Assembly (NCBI GenBank): GCA_900112325.1
Contig: FOLJ01000002.1
Coordinates: 186,001 to 250,000 of the forward strand
Direction: 5' to 3'
DNA length: 64,000 nt
Source of the DNA: Micromonospora sediminimaris
Lineage (GTDB): Bacteria > Actinomycetota > Actinomycetes > Mycobacteriales > Micromonosporaceae
Positions within the stretch are counted from its first letter, which is position 1, and each line of letters begins with the position of its first letter. The translations under genes and the position numbers were made by a program. Positions 63,777 to 64,000 of this stretch are shown here, in pieces. The notes beneath the pieces were generated by a model. The model made no database searches and was not told the DNA's origin. It worked only from the letters and a program-made list of their open reading frames with translations.

Positions 63777-63965
63777 ATGCAGAAACAGCCGCAGGACCGT
63801 GATCAGCAGGACCCCGAGCGCGCCTGGCGCAACCACCGGCTCACCGGCCGTTTTCCGGCCCAGGCGGCGTACCGCGGTCACCGGACCCGCCCCGGCACGC
63901 TCTCCTGGTGCGAGCTGAACAGCCTGCCCGCCGGCCCCGTTCGGCACCACCTGAACCCACACTGA
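63777..63965 (+). CDS. Small basic hypothetical protein
   Basis: 62 residues from the ATG at 63777, with a G-rich site (gtggggg) before it; a longer frame from 63690 is unlikely. The protein is basic and polar: MQKQPQDRDQQDPERAWRNH, then RLTGRFPAQAAYRGHRTRPG, ending RHHLNPH. The ~130 bp upstream is unusually A/T-rich for this window, as a promoter region might be. No family was recognised. Confidence 0.5.
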   Translation: MQKQPQDRDQQDPERAWRNHRLTGRFPAQAAYRGHRTRPGTLSWCELNSLPAGPVRHHLNPH

Positions 63966-64000
63966 CGCACCAGCAACAACGCAATCTTGGCGCCTTTAAG

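Overview
The window is high-GC DNA (third codon positions mostly G or C, many GTG starts, frequent GTGA/ATGA stop-start overlaps) from an actinomycete, most probably a Micromonosporaceae member (Micromonospora-like). This is judged from gene content and style only: GatCAB with ligA and mnmA plus a cysteine desulfurase in one neighbourhood, many ECF/TetR/LacI/ROK regulators, DUF2690 and DUF6232-type proteins, and long perfect intergenic palindromes. No rRNA, tRNA, CRISPR array, insertion sequence or prophage was found. It reads as ordinary chromosome with small accessory modules.

Layout. 0-3.1 kb: an AraC regulator with a VOC protein (cut by the window edge), then a tight run of four small, mostly helical proteins of unknown function. 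3.1-6.0 kb: an ECF42-type sigma factor with its DGPF (YCII) partner, and a membrane-anchored AbfB-domain protein. 6.0-8.2 kb: a SulP anion transporter translationally coupled to an ArsR regulator. 8.3-10.9 kb: a membrane protein, then a divergent pair made of a membrane-spanning HTH protein with an outside DUF2690 domain and a secreted DUF2690 protein. 11.0-18.2 kb: a mannoside uptake and hydrolysis operon (binding lipoprotein, two permeases, GH2 beta-mannosidase) facing a LacI regulator. 18.3-25 kb: a membrane EAL protein, a PH-domain protein, a 2-hydroxyacid dehydrogenase, a sugar dehydrogenase lipoprotein and a membrane metallophosphoesterase.

25-41 kb is the housekeeping core, all on the minus strand: a pyruvate dehydrogenase E1-type enzyme, gatB-gatA-gatC, a GGDEF-EAL protein with a large insertion, ligA, an ADP-ribosylglycohydrolase, a VOC protein, a MetE-like protein, mnmA and its cysteine desulfurase. 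Three long perfect palindromes lie between genes here. 41-44 kb: a surface DUF4397 protein coupled to its own sortase, divergent from an ECF sigma and zinc anti-sigma pair. 44-50.8 kb: etfA/etfB, GNAT, DUF202 proteins, a thiamine-diphosphate enzyme and an enoyl-CoA hydratase. 50.9-58.2 kb: paired small PH-like membrane proteins, a rhodanese, a GlxA-type regulator, ribokinase and two ABC systems. 58.2-61 kb: a ROK regulator divergent from a GH3 N-acetylhexosaminidase, probably for amino sugar or peptidoglycan recycling. 61-64 kb: an autoregulated-looking operon (membrane protein, DCC thiol protein, TetR) behind a promoter bracketed by two identical 14-bp operators, then a GNAT protein and a small ORF.

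The strongest candidates for something undescribed are the four-gene helical-protein cluster at 1.5-3.1 kb, the DUF2690 membrane regulator plus secreted DUF2690 pair at 9.2-10.9 kb, the DUF4397-sortase pair with a non-LPXTG tail, and the TetR operon with twin operators. All functional statements rest on reading the translated sequences; no database search was run.
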